From: Parastagonospora avenae f. sp. tritici 18332-5
Lineage: Eukaryota > Ascomycota > Dothideomycetes > Pleosporales > Phaeosphaeriaceae
Direction of reading: 5' to 3'
DNA length: 64,000 bases
Assembly (NCBI GenBank): GCA_022559985.1
Contig: JAFJTR010000050.1
Location: 175,445-239,444, forward strand
In this document: piece after piece, positions 10,450-20,132 of the stretch
Position numbering within the stretch: the stretch's first letter is position 1
Layout: every line of letters begins with the position of its first letter
Notes under the pieces: model-generated
The model's input: the letters and a program-made list of their open reading frames with translations, nothing else
Database searches by the model: none
What the model was told of the DNA's origin: nothing
Made by a program: the position numbers and the translations under genes

Positions 10450-11021
10450 CTACCTCTCCACCAAATTCATCATCCCAATGAGACCAACGATAGCCGGCGT
10501 CAGGACACGCCCAAAATTTCTGAACTGCCACTTCGATAATAGCCCTTGTAGTTCCTTCTTAAGCTCTGCCTCTCTTCCCACTTCTTTGTCCATCGCTTGC
10601 CCGATCTCTTTCACTCTATCGTTGATGGGGAAGATGAGGTAGATTTCGTATGGCGCAATAGTGAAAAGTACGCAAAACAACACTGCCCACGTTTTCCATG
10701 TTTCTGCATCTGATGTGCGATGCAGCTGTGATGTCAGAACAGTAGTGACAAGGAAAGAACCGCCGAGAAGTCGAGATGAAGGGAGCAGGTATTGCTCGCC
10801 CCACGTGAACGTCTGAGTAAATTGCTTGCAGAGCAGTTTTGGGGGGAGTTGAGCTGTGAGTGGGATCACCCAAAGAGACAGGCAGGATGAGAGACCTCGA
10901 TCGAATGTTAATTAGTCTCAAAGGGAGAAGATAGGGAATACAAACCTCCGATGAAGATGGCGCCTGTGCAAATGATCACCTGGAGAGTGTACACCAAGGT
11001 GGTCAAGGTAGTGGTTTCCAT
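10450..11021 (-). CDS. DUF1772 (anthrone oxygenase-like) membrane protein
   Basis: Exons 10946-11021 and 10450-10895 on the minus strand, with a 50-nt intron (donor GTTTGT, acceptor GAG), give 173 residues. The protein has four hydrophobic helices, one near the N-terminus (LVYTLQVIICTGAIFIGG), two in the middle and one at the end (ALTP-type VLTPAIVGLIGMM). Between them is the PINDRVKEIG segment, whose Asn-Asp is the conserved motif of DUF1772. Members include anthrone oxygenases of aromatic polyketide pathways, but most are uncharacterised. No polyketide synthase is in the window. It is divergent from the NAD(P)-binding gene 608 bases away. A TATATA sequence lies about 70 bases before the ATG. 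Confidence 0.85.
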
Positions 11022-11629
11022 TAAAGCGACAGTTCGTTATGACTTCAAGTCGGCAATTGGTTCACCCAGGGGTCCATAGGTATGGCACACTATATATGTG
11101 GTCGCTGTTCGCGCACTTCGAGGCGTGCCTCAAGCGATCGACGCTTCACTAGCCGGGATCAGCGAGACACTAATGACGTAGTTGAACTAGCTCCCAAAGG
11201 TTCCTAGACTACAATCTACCGCGCAAACTGCATATCTCCACATTGCCCGTGCTGCTGCGCGATCGGTGGCTGTTCATGCCGAACCGTGCGAACTTGTCGG
11301 CGCTGGTGAAGACGAGGCCCGACGCGCAGGGACGAGTCTGAAAGTCGATGGTGAAGTAGCGCAATGGTCGATGACATCGTCGAATTTCTGCGTATTTTCG
11401 CATTCCACGGCAGCCGTGAAATGCAGCTTATCAATGTTGGCAAGCCGATCTTGTTGCAATGAAATGCTAGGCAATTTGTAACAAAAGCAACCGAGTCCAT
11501 AGCTTCAAATCAAGGTCAAGTCTCAAAAATTACCAATACTGCACAAAGTCGCATCACAACAGATAATCCACAGACCGAACGAGCCTTCTTGCCGCCTCAA
11601 GTACACTGCGATCCTACAACAAGAAGAGC
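11022..11629. other. Divergent promoter region
   Basis: Shared spacer between the DUF1772 gene and the NAD(P)-binding protein gene. Overlapping frames at 11209-11500 on both strands have no recognisable motif and were not called. Confidence 0.45.
11091..11097 (-). promoter_or_regulatory. TATA-like box of the DUF1772 gene
   Basis: TATATA run on the minus strand, about 70 bases upstream of the ATG at 11021. Position and sequence suit a core promoter, but the run is short and AT-rich sequence is common in spacers. Confidence 0.4.
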
Positions 11630-12403
11630 ATGTCCTCCTACGCCATCCTCGGCGCAACCGGCAGCACAGGCTCCAGCATCCTACAACTCCTCAGCGCGCC
11701 ACCGAAAGCCCACATCAAACTCCTCGTACGATCCAAATCGAAACTTCACAAATTATTCCCGGCCGCAGTCGACAATCCAAACATTGAGATCTTCGAATCC
11801 AGCATCAATGACATCTCAACACTCTCGAAATGCCTCAACGGCACAAAAGCAGTCTTCCTGACCGTCGCTGTCACGGATAACATACCAGGCTGCAGCATCT
11901 CCATCGACACCGCAAAAGCCGTCGTGCAAGCACTTAAGATACTTCGCGAAAATTATGCACACTTCAAACCCCCTCGCCTCATCGTGCTAAGCTCCGCAAG
12001 TGTCGACGACAAATTCTGGGACACGACGCCTTCATTCGTGCACAACTGGATTTACAGCGCCATGTCAAATCTCTACGACGACTTGAAAGAAGCAGAGAAG
12101 TACCTTCGCGCACAGCAAGATTGGCTGAATGTTACTTTCATTATGCCAGGTGGTATTGTGCATGACGTCCAGCGTGGACATGAGCTGAGTACTACAAGTC
12201 AGCAGACGTTTGTTAGTTTTCTTGATGTTGCGGGGGCGATGATTGAAGTCGCCGACGAAGGGGGTGATAGGTGGGATTGGCAGAACGTCAGCTTAGTGTT
12301 GAAGGGGGGACAGACGGCGAAGATTGAGTGGTGGGCGCCAGTGCTGCTGAGTAAGGGCTTGCTGCTGCATTACGCGCCGTGGATATATTCGTATCTGCCA
12401 TGA
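11630..12403 (+). CDS. NAD(P)-binding Rossmann-fold protein (atypical SDR, NmrA-like)
   Basis: Single exon, 257 residues. The N-terminus MSSYAILGATGSTGSSIL carries the GxxGxxG dinucleotide-binding motif at residues 8-14, with an Arg after strand 2 (LLVRSKSKL) that suggests NADP. Later features are VFLTVAVTDN, the active-site-side serines in RLIVLSSASVD and a C-terminal hydrophobic stretch. These fit the NAD(P)H-binding/NmrA branch of atypical short-chain dehydrogenases, which include reductases and redox-sensing proteins. No full YxxxK catalytic pair is evident, so enzymatic activity is uncertain. It lies divergent from the DUF1772 gene and near the FAD oxidoreductase, which hints at a small oxidative pathway. 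Confidence 0.85.
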   Translation: MSSYAILGATGSTGSSILQLLSAPPKAHIKLLVRSKSKLHKLFPAAVDNPNIEIFESSINDISTLSKCLNGTKAVFLTVAVTDNIPGCSISIDTAKAVVQALKILRENYAHFKPPRLIVLSSASVDDKFWDTTPSFVHNWIYSAMSNLYDDLKEAEKYLRAQQDWLNVTFIMPGGIVHDVQRGHELSTTSQQTFVSFLDVAGAMIEVADEGGDRWDWQNVSLVLKGGQTAKIEWWAPVLLSKGLLLHYAPWIYSYLP

Positions 12404-12654
12404 GATTATTTCAAGATGTAATGACGCTGGAAGGAGACGACATTGAGAGGAGATAAAAGGAGTAGAGTGGTGGATTAAAACTCTGCAGTACGGCCTGCAA
12501 TGTTGGATGACGGACACGTAACATCTCCTAGCCTTGCGGCGAATCTAAATCTAGTTTTCAATCATTCCAAGAACATTCCTTGTGGCCCTGTCGCGCATAG
12601 AGCCCCGAAATATATCTATCAAGCTCGTCACTGCAACACATTGAAAATGAGCAT

Positions 12655-13104
12655 CTAACAAGTGACGGAGATACTCTTGATTGGCGGGCCAAGAGCATAG
12701 CAGTCATAGCTGGTGACATTTGCAAACTGGCGGACACTGGAGCAAGTCTCATCCGACCATATGGTGACTACCCAAACATTAGCCCGCAATTTAGAGGTAC
12801 CCGCGAGATTGGACTTGCGCTTGCAGCCGGGCTTCAGGCCGCTGAGCCTCAAGCTGGCTTTGCAAGCATCAGTGACTTTGTTGCAGCCAGTGAAAAGATC
12901 ACCGGAGCCTGCAATGTTCTGCAAGAGATCAGTTCTCTGTGCAATGGAGAGTTTCTCCGTTCATACGCAGATGGTACCGGTACAACCGCTACCGGCGTAG
13001 CGGTCGACGGAGGCAACTTGGACTGCTTGACGGGCTTCGACGTCAATGGAAGGCGCGGCGGCGACCATGCTGATGGCAGCAACGAGCATAGTAAGAGCAT
13101 ACAT
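12655..13104 (-). CDS. Small secreted cysteine-rich protein
   Basis: Minus-strand exons 12967-13104 and 12655-12918 joined by a 48-nt intron (donor GTATGA, acceptor TTGCAG) give 133 residues. A signal peptide (MYALTMLVAAISMVAAA) is followed by a short pro-like segment ending VEARQ, then a mature domain with eight cysteines, which fits four disulfides. The first two cysteines lie in GSGCTGTIC, directly at the splice junction. I recognise no named family, but this size and signal are common among secreted effector candidates of dothideomycetes. A TATAAG box lies about 92 bases upstream of the ATG, as expected for a strongly regulated gene. Confidence 0.8.
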
Positions 13105-13195
13105 CTTGAGAAGAAATGGAGGAGGGTTTGAGAGAAGAAGTGACTTGTTGAGACGAAGAATGAAAGAAGACTTGAGAACTCGGACTGACTCTGAT

Positions 13196-13201
13196 CTTAT
13201 A
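13196..13201 (-). promoter_or_regulatory. TATA-like box of the eight-cysteine secreted protein
   Basis: TATAAG on the minus strand, 92 bases upstream of the ATG at 13104. The match and spacing resemble other fungal secreted-protein promoters. Confidence 0.45.
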
Positions 13202-14760
13202 CTCCTCCGACTCCGCAAATGCCTGCGTAGCTTCACTGGCCTTTATCGCCATGACCGGCTAGTCGCCTGACTTCATCGGAAAGACGGGATCTTGAAGCGA
13301 CTGAGTTCAATTGAGAGACGACATTGTTGGATGCGGAAGTTCTCTCGAGTCCTTCGCAAAGCATGCACCTTCCGAACCTTACATCAGCAAGCTTGGGGTG
13401 TGGGACGGCTTCCAATCATATTGATGCAAATCCTCCTTAGCAACTGGTGGCTTTCGTGACACGAGACGTAGTCCCGCATGGAATGGGTAACGTTAGTAGT
13501 GTAGGATGAGTGGCTTACTCAACAGATGTACCATTGGGGCGGTTCTAGCGTTATGAGGTAGTCAGCCCTCGCGCTTGCGTGAGCATCAACGCCTTTCGAG
13601 TAGGCGTACGGAAAGTCGCCACGAATGTATGACATGTATGACACACTGCCGCGACAAAAACCCTTCGAGGCCCAAATCCGAAGGAGGATAGGATGCAATG
13701 ATACTGCCGGGAAAATTCGAGAGTCCCATTGTTCCCTGTCAATTGAATCGGGTCATGGAGCAAGATCTCCTCCAGCTCGGATGGAGTCGCACGACATGAT
13801 ATTGGCTCCGATCGTTGAAGACGACTCGCATAAGATCGTACTAGCAGTGCGCGACTTGTTCGACCCACATAGGTATGTGAGGGAATGGCTTAGCCAACCT
13901 TGTCACTTTTCGTAAGCCGCGGTATAAGCTCGCGACTCGCGTCTGCGTGAGTACGTTTAACGCAGCAATGCGTTTGGTGTTAGCTATTGCGGACGACTAA
14001 TCCCTTTCGTTTAGTGGACTGTGGCAATTGGATAAAGACCATCGTCCACCAAGAGAGATGATGATGAATGCGGCAGTTCAATCAATTCTCGACTTGCAAG
14101 TATGTTAGGCCATGTAGCATTCGCGGTTCTCGGGAGGTGGGTCTGTCGGCATGAAGTAGGATAGACACAACAGGGCCGGACGTAACCGAGTTCTGCTTCC
14201 GATATCTTTAAACTCGGGATACGGGTCCTGCAGGCAGTGGTTGATATGCAACTAGATATTGGAATGTCCACTAGGCGCGGGCCGCGGTTGCTGCATGCTC
14301 AGTGGCAGTCTGCCGTTTCCGCAAACGAAAGGATTGCATGCCCAGGTAATCCGTGAAGCTGGTGCCTGTAGCGGGCGTTGTCCACGTGCGTTAATGAATT
14401 TTCATTTGCACAGGGCGGACAATGGCACAGTGCTCTGGGTGTCAAATGAGATGGTGACTGACATGCGCGCCATTGAAATTGTGTAGTAGTGAGTGATTGG
14501 GTGGTAGTTACTGAGGTCATCGTTTCTACTGCTGTGGTAATCTTGGTCGGGCTTACCGGGTAAAGGGCCTGCAGGATCAAGCGGCATACTGATCCACGGC
14601 TGCAAGATGCGATACACGCGCATAGCTTCTGAATACGAGCAATCGTTTCGTACCCCATGGCATTATTGCGGTCACGAAAAATGCGACTAACGGCACCTCG
14701 TGGAGTGATGTTGCAATCAGGTAAAGCGCAGAAAAAGTCCCTCATTACTGCGGCCAATCT
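13202..14760. other. Intergenic, no gene seen
   Basis: About 1.5 kb with only short conflicting frames on both strands. No domain motif, signal peptide with splice structure, repeat array or RNA gene was found. Confidence 0.45.
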
Positions 14761-15708
14761 TCACCGGAACACGGTTTGCGGGCCACTTTTCGTCGTAGCG
14801 TCCTGACTATTGCTCACTGGTCTTGATTGGTATGGTGCTTGGTAAAACGGTTGCTGCATCGATTGCTGCCCTGGTGCCTGGGGATATGGTTGATAGGGGT
14901 CCGGAGGTTGTTGGTATGTGTGTGCAGACTGTTGCTGGTATGGCTGGGGCAACCACTGTGGTGCTAGTTGGAATGCATATGCTGTAGTCGGCTGCATTTC
15001 ATAAGTGTTCTCGAAGCCGCCATAGCGGCCTTTGCCCCCGGTAAGCCATTTCATCCCACCACGCTCACGCACCAACATCCACAGGCTGACAATTACCAGA
15101 GCAGACGTGACCGCCAGTGCAATCAGCAGGTATCGAGTCGCCTTGGCGGTTCCGCACGCTGCTCCAGCCCAGCCTGAGTCTGGGTAAAATTTGCCAATCT
15201 GACATGCCCATGTCTCCCTGGTAAGACGTGGGTCGCCCTGACCTAGGTCTTCGTACCGCTGCCAACCATTCTCGTTGCTTTGCACTGAGCTGGTGTATCC
15301 CATTATGCCAACGCTCAATCCTATCATGATCATATTGCTGATCAATACGAGCCAACTCCACATCCTGTGGTGCGCGGATGTGCCCTCCATCTTCCGCAAT
15401 TCCCATATCCCGAACAAGCCTATAGCAATGACGACGTAGGAGACGCAGCATGTGCCCAATATAGCATACGTAGGCGACTGATTGATGCGAAGATCGATAA
15501 TGGTGTTGGTGGAGTTGTTCGAGCCAGTGCTTGTAGGGCCACGGACCGTGACCTCGTAGGTGCCGACTCCAAAATTGCGACGGGTTTCTGAGAGCAAAAG
15601 AGACCTCGAAATCCGTTCAAGAGCGAATATGAGCACGCCAACGGGTAATTGAAGGAGTAGAGGCGGTGTGAACAAAAGGACTGCAGCGCAGCCACTGAAG
15701 TCACGCAT
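14761..15708 (-). CDS. Four-transmembrane protein with a Pro/Gln/Tyr-rich tail
   Basis: Single minus-strand exon, 315 residues. Hydrophobic helices lie at about 7-31, 78-103, 115-140 and 192-215. The loop before the last helix has conserved-looking Cys and Trp residues (ETWACQIGKFYPDSGWAGAACG). The last 80 residues form a low-complexity cytoplasmic-type tail with repeated PY, QQ and YQ steps. The layout resembles MARVEL or SUR7-like four-helix membrane proteins, but no defining motif was found, so the family stays open. It is probably a plasma-membrane or endomembrane protein. No operon-like neighbour. Confidence 0.75.
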   Translation of the reverse strand: MRDFSGCAAVLLFTPPLLLQLPVGVLIFALERISRSLLLSETRRNFGVGTYEVTVRGPTSTGSNNSTNTIIDLRINQSPTYAILGTCCVSYVVIAIGLFGIWELRKMEGTSAHHRMWSWLVLISNMIMIGLSVGIMGYTSSVQSNENGWQRYEDLGQGDPRLTRETWACQIGKFYPDSGWAGAACGTAKATRYLLIALAVTSALVIVSLWMLVRERGGMKWLTGGKGRYGGFENTYEMQPTTAYAFQLAPQWLPQPYQQQSAHTYQQPPDPYQPYPQAPGQQSMQQPFYQAPYQSRPVSNSQDATTKSGPQTVFR

Positions 15709-16475
15709 CGTGGAAGGTCTTGGTGTATGGTGGGTATGATTAGAGTTGTGAGATTCAAATGAAGATTATCATGCTTCCGAACGAACATAGTGTAAACGAA
15801 ACAGGCATCGTTGACGACCATGAGGCGAAAATTGTATCCATGTTGAGTCACTAACAGCGACTGACTAGAGGTAGGAGTGGCGACCTCGGGAAGTCAACGA
15901 AAGGCACGGGACGCCTAAAAGGGTTAACTTCCTAGTTATCGATAGTACAATGCGCGCTTGGCAAACTTTATCGTGTGAAAGGCAGATGCGCGTCGGCTTG
16001 AAGACGTCTAAAGATCTCGTTCGTCTTGGGTGGATTACGAGAATCTATCATTGCGTGACGCGTGTTGGTCGGGATGAAGTTGACGTGACGCGACAGAAAG
16101 CGCGCTTTCACATGTCTGCCAAGCAATGATGTCATTAGCTTCAGATGCTCTTCAGGAGCACCAGGTCTGCAGCAACATGTGCGCGCCGGTCAAACTTCGA
16201 CGTAATATATATGAGTGGCTGTTTTGTCATATATGAGCCTCAGATATCCCACTCTCTGGAATGGTCGTCTTCCAGGAGCACAAAGTCCTGGGAACTGGTT
16301 TCTCTGACCTCATTGAGACTGAGCTGTCCCACGATTCTATGCAATGAGTCAATGACATCTGCAGCGGTGACTGACGAGACCGTCGGTACATGTCACTAGA
16401 TCACCATCTGCCACCTACCCTCCCCATCCTTGTAGTCTGACTCAAGCCTCGTGCTGTCATTTGATACGACTGCTC
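15709..16475. other. Intergenic, no gene seen
   Basis: The upstream frame of the four-helix protein stays open on the minus strand to 15851 in another register without motifs. The rest shows nothing. Confidence 0.45.
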
Positions 16476-17277
16476 TTACGAACTTCTACAAGCTGTCTTC
16501 ATACAGGTCCCACAGGACGAGAATAAGTCACAGTAATTCGCATACGCCTCAAGTTCATCGGGCTCCCTTTCGCCGGTCCAATCGTGAACAACGTTTCTGA
16601 TGACATTGCCGTCCCCGTCGCGCGTTAGGCGAGCTTTCTCGCTAGCAAAATCGGCGAAATCGTGATGGCTGACCAGAACGACGGTTGAAGCTGCGTAGAT
16701 TGGCGAATACTCTGCTCGAAGCTGGCGACAGACTTGGGTGAGGGCGAAGTACTGCGGCACTGATCTTTTGGACTCGTACTTTTGGAGGCTTCCGCGCGGA
16801 CAGTAAATGATAGAATCCTCTTCTCTGGCGAATTTGTAAATTTGGTTGCGAAGCTCTGTATAGCACAGCCATTGTCAGTCTGACACATTTGCGTTTTGAA
16901 CTTTTGATCTCACCTCCAGGAATATCGAGAAGGTGGCACTTTGTGCCGCCCTCAATGGTACGATGAGGCTCTATAGTTGTGGATTCCTAGACAACTTCCT
17001 GCAATGTGGTTGAGGCATGGTAGGGTTGGCGAACAGAGGGTAAAGCAGGCGAAATATGCGGGCTGCGGCAGACACTGGCGGAGCCTTGAGCGTGGTAAAG
17101 CATACACGCGATCCTATTGGCTCGAATGTTAGGTGAATGGGAAGGCCTTTGTGACGAGATTTTCTGTTTGTCGCGACTTGTACTGTCGATGAGCTTTCCC
17201 TCGCCGGCTAACCTCCACCCACTACTAGATTGCCAACCAATTGCACAAGATTCACTTACATCGTTTTTCACTCTCAT
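16476..17277 (-). CDS. F-box-like protein, 5' end and 3' end uncertain
   Basis: Two exons are well supported on the minus strand: 16914-16986 and 16476-16855, joined by a 58-nt intron (GTGAGA, TACAG) that restores LLDIPGELRNQIYKFA, the start of an F-box-like fold, followed by PQYFALTQVCRQLRAEYSPIYAAS. This is the common fungal type of F-box-like protein with a CRQLR helix. The upstream exon has no ATG. A six-codon first exon at 17260-17277 with a perfect GTAAGT donor would supply one through a long 273-nt intron. The protein of about 156 residues stops earlier than relatives, and a coding-looking stretch continues out of frame down to about 16400, so the 3' end may be damaged. It may be a pseudogene. 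Confidence 0.5.
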
Positions 17278-17960
17278 AATCCCCCTAACACAGGATCTAG
17301 GCTACGAGTTTCAGAGGTTTTGAGCTGTCGCACCTTGCCCAGGAGGAACACAAGCACAGGATGACGACTGAGAATTCGCAATTTGCCGAGAAGAAACGAT
17401 TAGCATAGAGGCTGAAGTAATACAGGGTGAGCACATGGAGCTGGAAATGTTAATTCCAAGTTATATTCTCTGAATATCTTGGCTTCTTGAAGATATAAAG
17501 ACATACCTCTGAACCCAACTCAGTAATATCGTAGCGGAGATACCTTCACATCATGATTACATACCGTATTTCGCTTGTTTCAATCGTATAGAGCTCCAGT
17601 ATTGTACATCAGATCTCATAAATAGGTGGGCCATACATTGATAAAGTAAGTGTGGAGGACGCACACATATCACCCAGCTTCTGGTTTGCGAACAGAGCTT
17701 AGATCTGCAACATAAGTGCCAATCTTTTCGTCTAGCTCACCAAAAGACGCGTCCAAGTAGCCGCTGAGGCGAAGGTGAGAGTGTATGCTCTACTTGCGCA
17801 TCCCAAATCACTATTATTGTTAGTAGCACTTCCTCTGCAGCGCGATAGTTGCAGTAAGTGGGTGTACAATATTTTACGGTGGAGTTGATCAAGTTACGAA
17901 TGTATATTGTTGCAAATTGATGATGTTCTATCTCTCGTACGAAGGCGTACATATACGATT

Positions 17961-17997
17961 CTGCTGCGCACAGGCCTACTGGCCTGTGCAGCAGCAG
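17961..17997. repeat. Strong inverted repeat (hairpin)
   Basis: A 16-base left arm (17961-17976, starting CTGCTGCGCACA) and a 17-base right arm (17981-17997) are reverse complements apart from one extra base, with loop TACT. The stem is GC-rich and would be very stable in RNA or cruciform DNA. An E-box-like CACGTG begins at about 18000. It is not near a recognised gene end. Confidence 0.7.
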
Positions 17998-18390
17998 CTC
18001 ACGTGATAGTGTGAATTATCATGTACGGACAATCATCAAATTTTAATCTTGTCTGAGTGTTGGTTGCTATTAGTTTCGAGCCATCGTAGGTACGTTGCGA
18101 GCACGTGACCATGTGTGTGGCCGTGCCGTGGGGTGGGATTCAGTTCGTACGCGAGCTGCAGCCAACCTCCTCTAATCAATCAAATCATCTACCTCAACTC
18201 GTTGCAACGACCGTTACTTGATTCAACCTCACCTTTGCTGTATCAACACTGAGCCTCATTCTCATTCACCCCGTTCGCTTAAAGCCCTACACACTTGTCG
18301 CCGCACAGTATTAAAAGCATAAAGTACAAAGAACTGAGCCTTCAATAGATGTTCGGGAACTTATACTAATTATAATCTCAGTTCTTCCAT

Positions 18391-18466
18391 CATCACTAAG
18401 GTCCAGTGGTTTGAACGTTTCCGACGCTTGCGCCATTGCAAGGCGGGTTCAATTCCCGTAGCGAGA
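18391..18466 (+). ncRNA. tRNA-like sequence with A-box and B-box motifs
   Basis: A T-arm is clear: GCGGG stem, loop TTCAATT, CCCGT stem at 18444-18460, matching the B-box consensus. A D-arm-like AGGTCCAGTGG at about 18399-18409 matches the A-box. The anticodon region is wrong in spacing (CTTGC/GCAAG stem with a six-base loop set too far from the D-arm) and the acceptor stem pairs in only about four of seven positions. It is therefore a degenerate tRNA or the head of a tRNA-derived SINE rather than a working tRNA. T runs that could end pol III transcription follow at 18513 and 18561. Confidence 0.4.
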
Positions 18467-18823
18467 AGCCCTGTGTTCGAGACTGGGTGTTGTCGAGGTT
18501 AGTACCAGGCAATTTTTAGAGGAAAGCATAGGTATTATCGTGGCATTGTGGCGGTATCTTCTTTTTTGCATTTTTAACGGCTCCATAGTGATTAAGTCCT
18601 TTTTTATCTTTTTGCTTATTGACCAGCTAGCGGTCATGAAGCTTAGTTTTCCACTCTTAGTTTTCCACGCTTAGGATGTAGGACCTTTATATATATGTGT
18701 GCGATTCATTACTTCGCTAAGTGGGTTGTTTCTAATATGCCTAACTGCTATATTTCATCATCATCTAGCAATCTGACCTCTGTACTTGCTTGGACCCTCT
18801 CGACAATAACCCTTCCGAGGCCT

Positions 18824-19773
18824 TTACCGACAGTTCCTGGACTCGCAGTACCCGCCGCACCCGCCAAGGTTTTTCGTCTGGCAGGTATTCTCCTTCTTGA
18901 CATATTCGCAGATTTGACGCACCCGAGCTTCAGCAAGTCGACCTACGTTCAAGTGAAGTTCAACCACCTCTTTTACTCTTGGTGTGAGCTGCATTCTACG
19001 GCGCGCATAAGCCCGCTTGACTCGAGCAATGTAGGCTTGCTGAAAGAGTCTCCCGACTTCTGGGCCTCTAATTCACAAGCGCTTTTTTTCCGAACATAAG
19101 GGAGGTCTGTAGGAATATACTTTCCATGACCCCTGATCTTCCAAAGCTCGGTGCTCTCGGATGTAGCAATCCATTGAAGTACCGCCTGGTAGGGCCTCTG
19201 CAGATCCAGAAGCCTTTCAACGTATGCGTAGTCATCGCAGAACTCACAGAGGAAGCTCCTGAAGTCAATGAAATACTCGTTGTTATGTACATCCATCTTT
19301 GGTACGCATAGAGGGTTGTTGTTGGTAAAGAAACCAAGCGTTGCCGATACCTCAGCGTCACTGCCACGGGCGAATTCGATATCAATATCCTCTAGAGTTC
19401 TCGTAAAAGCCAAATTGACCGCCGTCTGCGATGGCTTGGCGTCTTTGGTCTTGCGGGAGCGACTAGCGATGTGAACGTTCAGCTGGACGCACGCTAGTTG
19501 TCCATCTTCACTAAGGCCCACAACTCGATGGACATCTTCGTCGTCCTCGTGCTTATGCTCGCAGGTGTATCGGAGACCTGGGATCCTTCCGGAGCAAGGA
19601 AGCTTTATGCAGAGCTTGGGCAGGCGCGTCTGTACAAACTCTCGTTCGGCTTCAGATCGGACTACCTTTGACACCTGGCGGTAGGCGACCCAGAGGGCGA
19701 AGTCTTCGGCCTGAGCGCAGATGAGGTCCCAGATCTCGCCTGGTAGAGAGCGACAGGAATTTGCGGTGGCCAT
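18824..19773 (-). CDS. F-box-like protein with a Cys-rich C-terminal exon
   Basis: Minus-strand exon 1 (19096-19773) starts at MATANSCRSLPGEIWDL, an F-box-like helix pair (residues 6-45, with AYRQVSKVVRSEAER). An open extension to 20079 lacks conserved sequence and was not used. The frame would stop at 18973, but a 56-nt intron (19040-19095, donor GTTCGG, acceptor TTTCAG) leads in phase to a 71-residue last exon: QAYIARVKRAYARRR, a long helix VKEVVELHLNVGRLAEARVR, and a five-cysteine end (ICEYV, TCQ, GGCGGYCESRNC). Total 297 residues. The coding character of the last exon is strong; the weak donor is the main doubt. Role: probable substrate receptor of an SCF-type ubiquitin ligase or a non-SCF F-box-like protein. 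Confidence 0.65.
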
Positions 19774-20132
19774 GGGTTGCGCAGCAGCTGTGTGACCGTC
19801 AGCAGCGTGTTCGATTGAAATCCTCGATGCGCATAAACTTTGTTCGTAATCTTCAGGCGTTGGAAACTTGCGCGGGTGGCATAAGAAAGGTGTAAAGTGA
19901 GTTAGATTTGCGGTGGGGTTGTGACGTCGAGTTGCTCCCGAGGTCTGCCACCAAATGCAGAAACTCGTTTTCACTTTGACCAAACGACGAGACGACCGGC
20001 GCTCCGCCACGTTGCACAACGGCATTATGTTGCAAACCTGATTTGATACTGAATCTGGATACCCCAACTTAGATGCCACTAGAAGACGATAACACTGTAT
20101 AATATTTCATAAATTCACTAATATCACACAGA
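19774..20132. other. Spacer, probable 5' region of the F-box-like gene
   Basis: Short region upstream of the F-box-like ATG and downstream of the transporter gene on the same strand. The open frame to 20079 is likely chance. AT-rich end at 20080-20130. Confidence 0.4.

Larger units (their letters stand above)
17278..18823. other. Intergenic with hairpin and tRNA-like sequence
   Basis: No protein gene seen. AT-rich stretches at 17440-17900 and 18490-18700. The two structured elements listed separately (17961-17997 and 18391-18466) are the only notable features. Confidence 0.5.

Noticed and set aside
14299..14757. 152-codon frame on the minus strand
   Set aside because: Low-complexity Thr stretches and no conserved sequence; not joined to any exon.
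18391..18466. Functional tRNA gene
   Set aside because: Acceptor stem pairs poorly and the anticodon arm has wrong size and spacing.
19774..20079. N-terminal extension of the F-box-like protein
   Set aside because: No conserved sequence. The F-box-like start follows the Met at 19773 directly.
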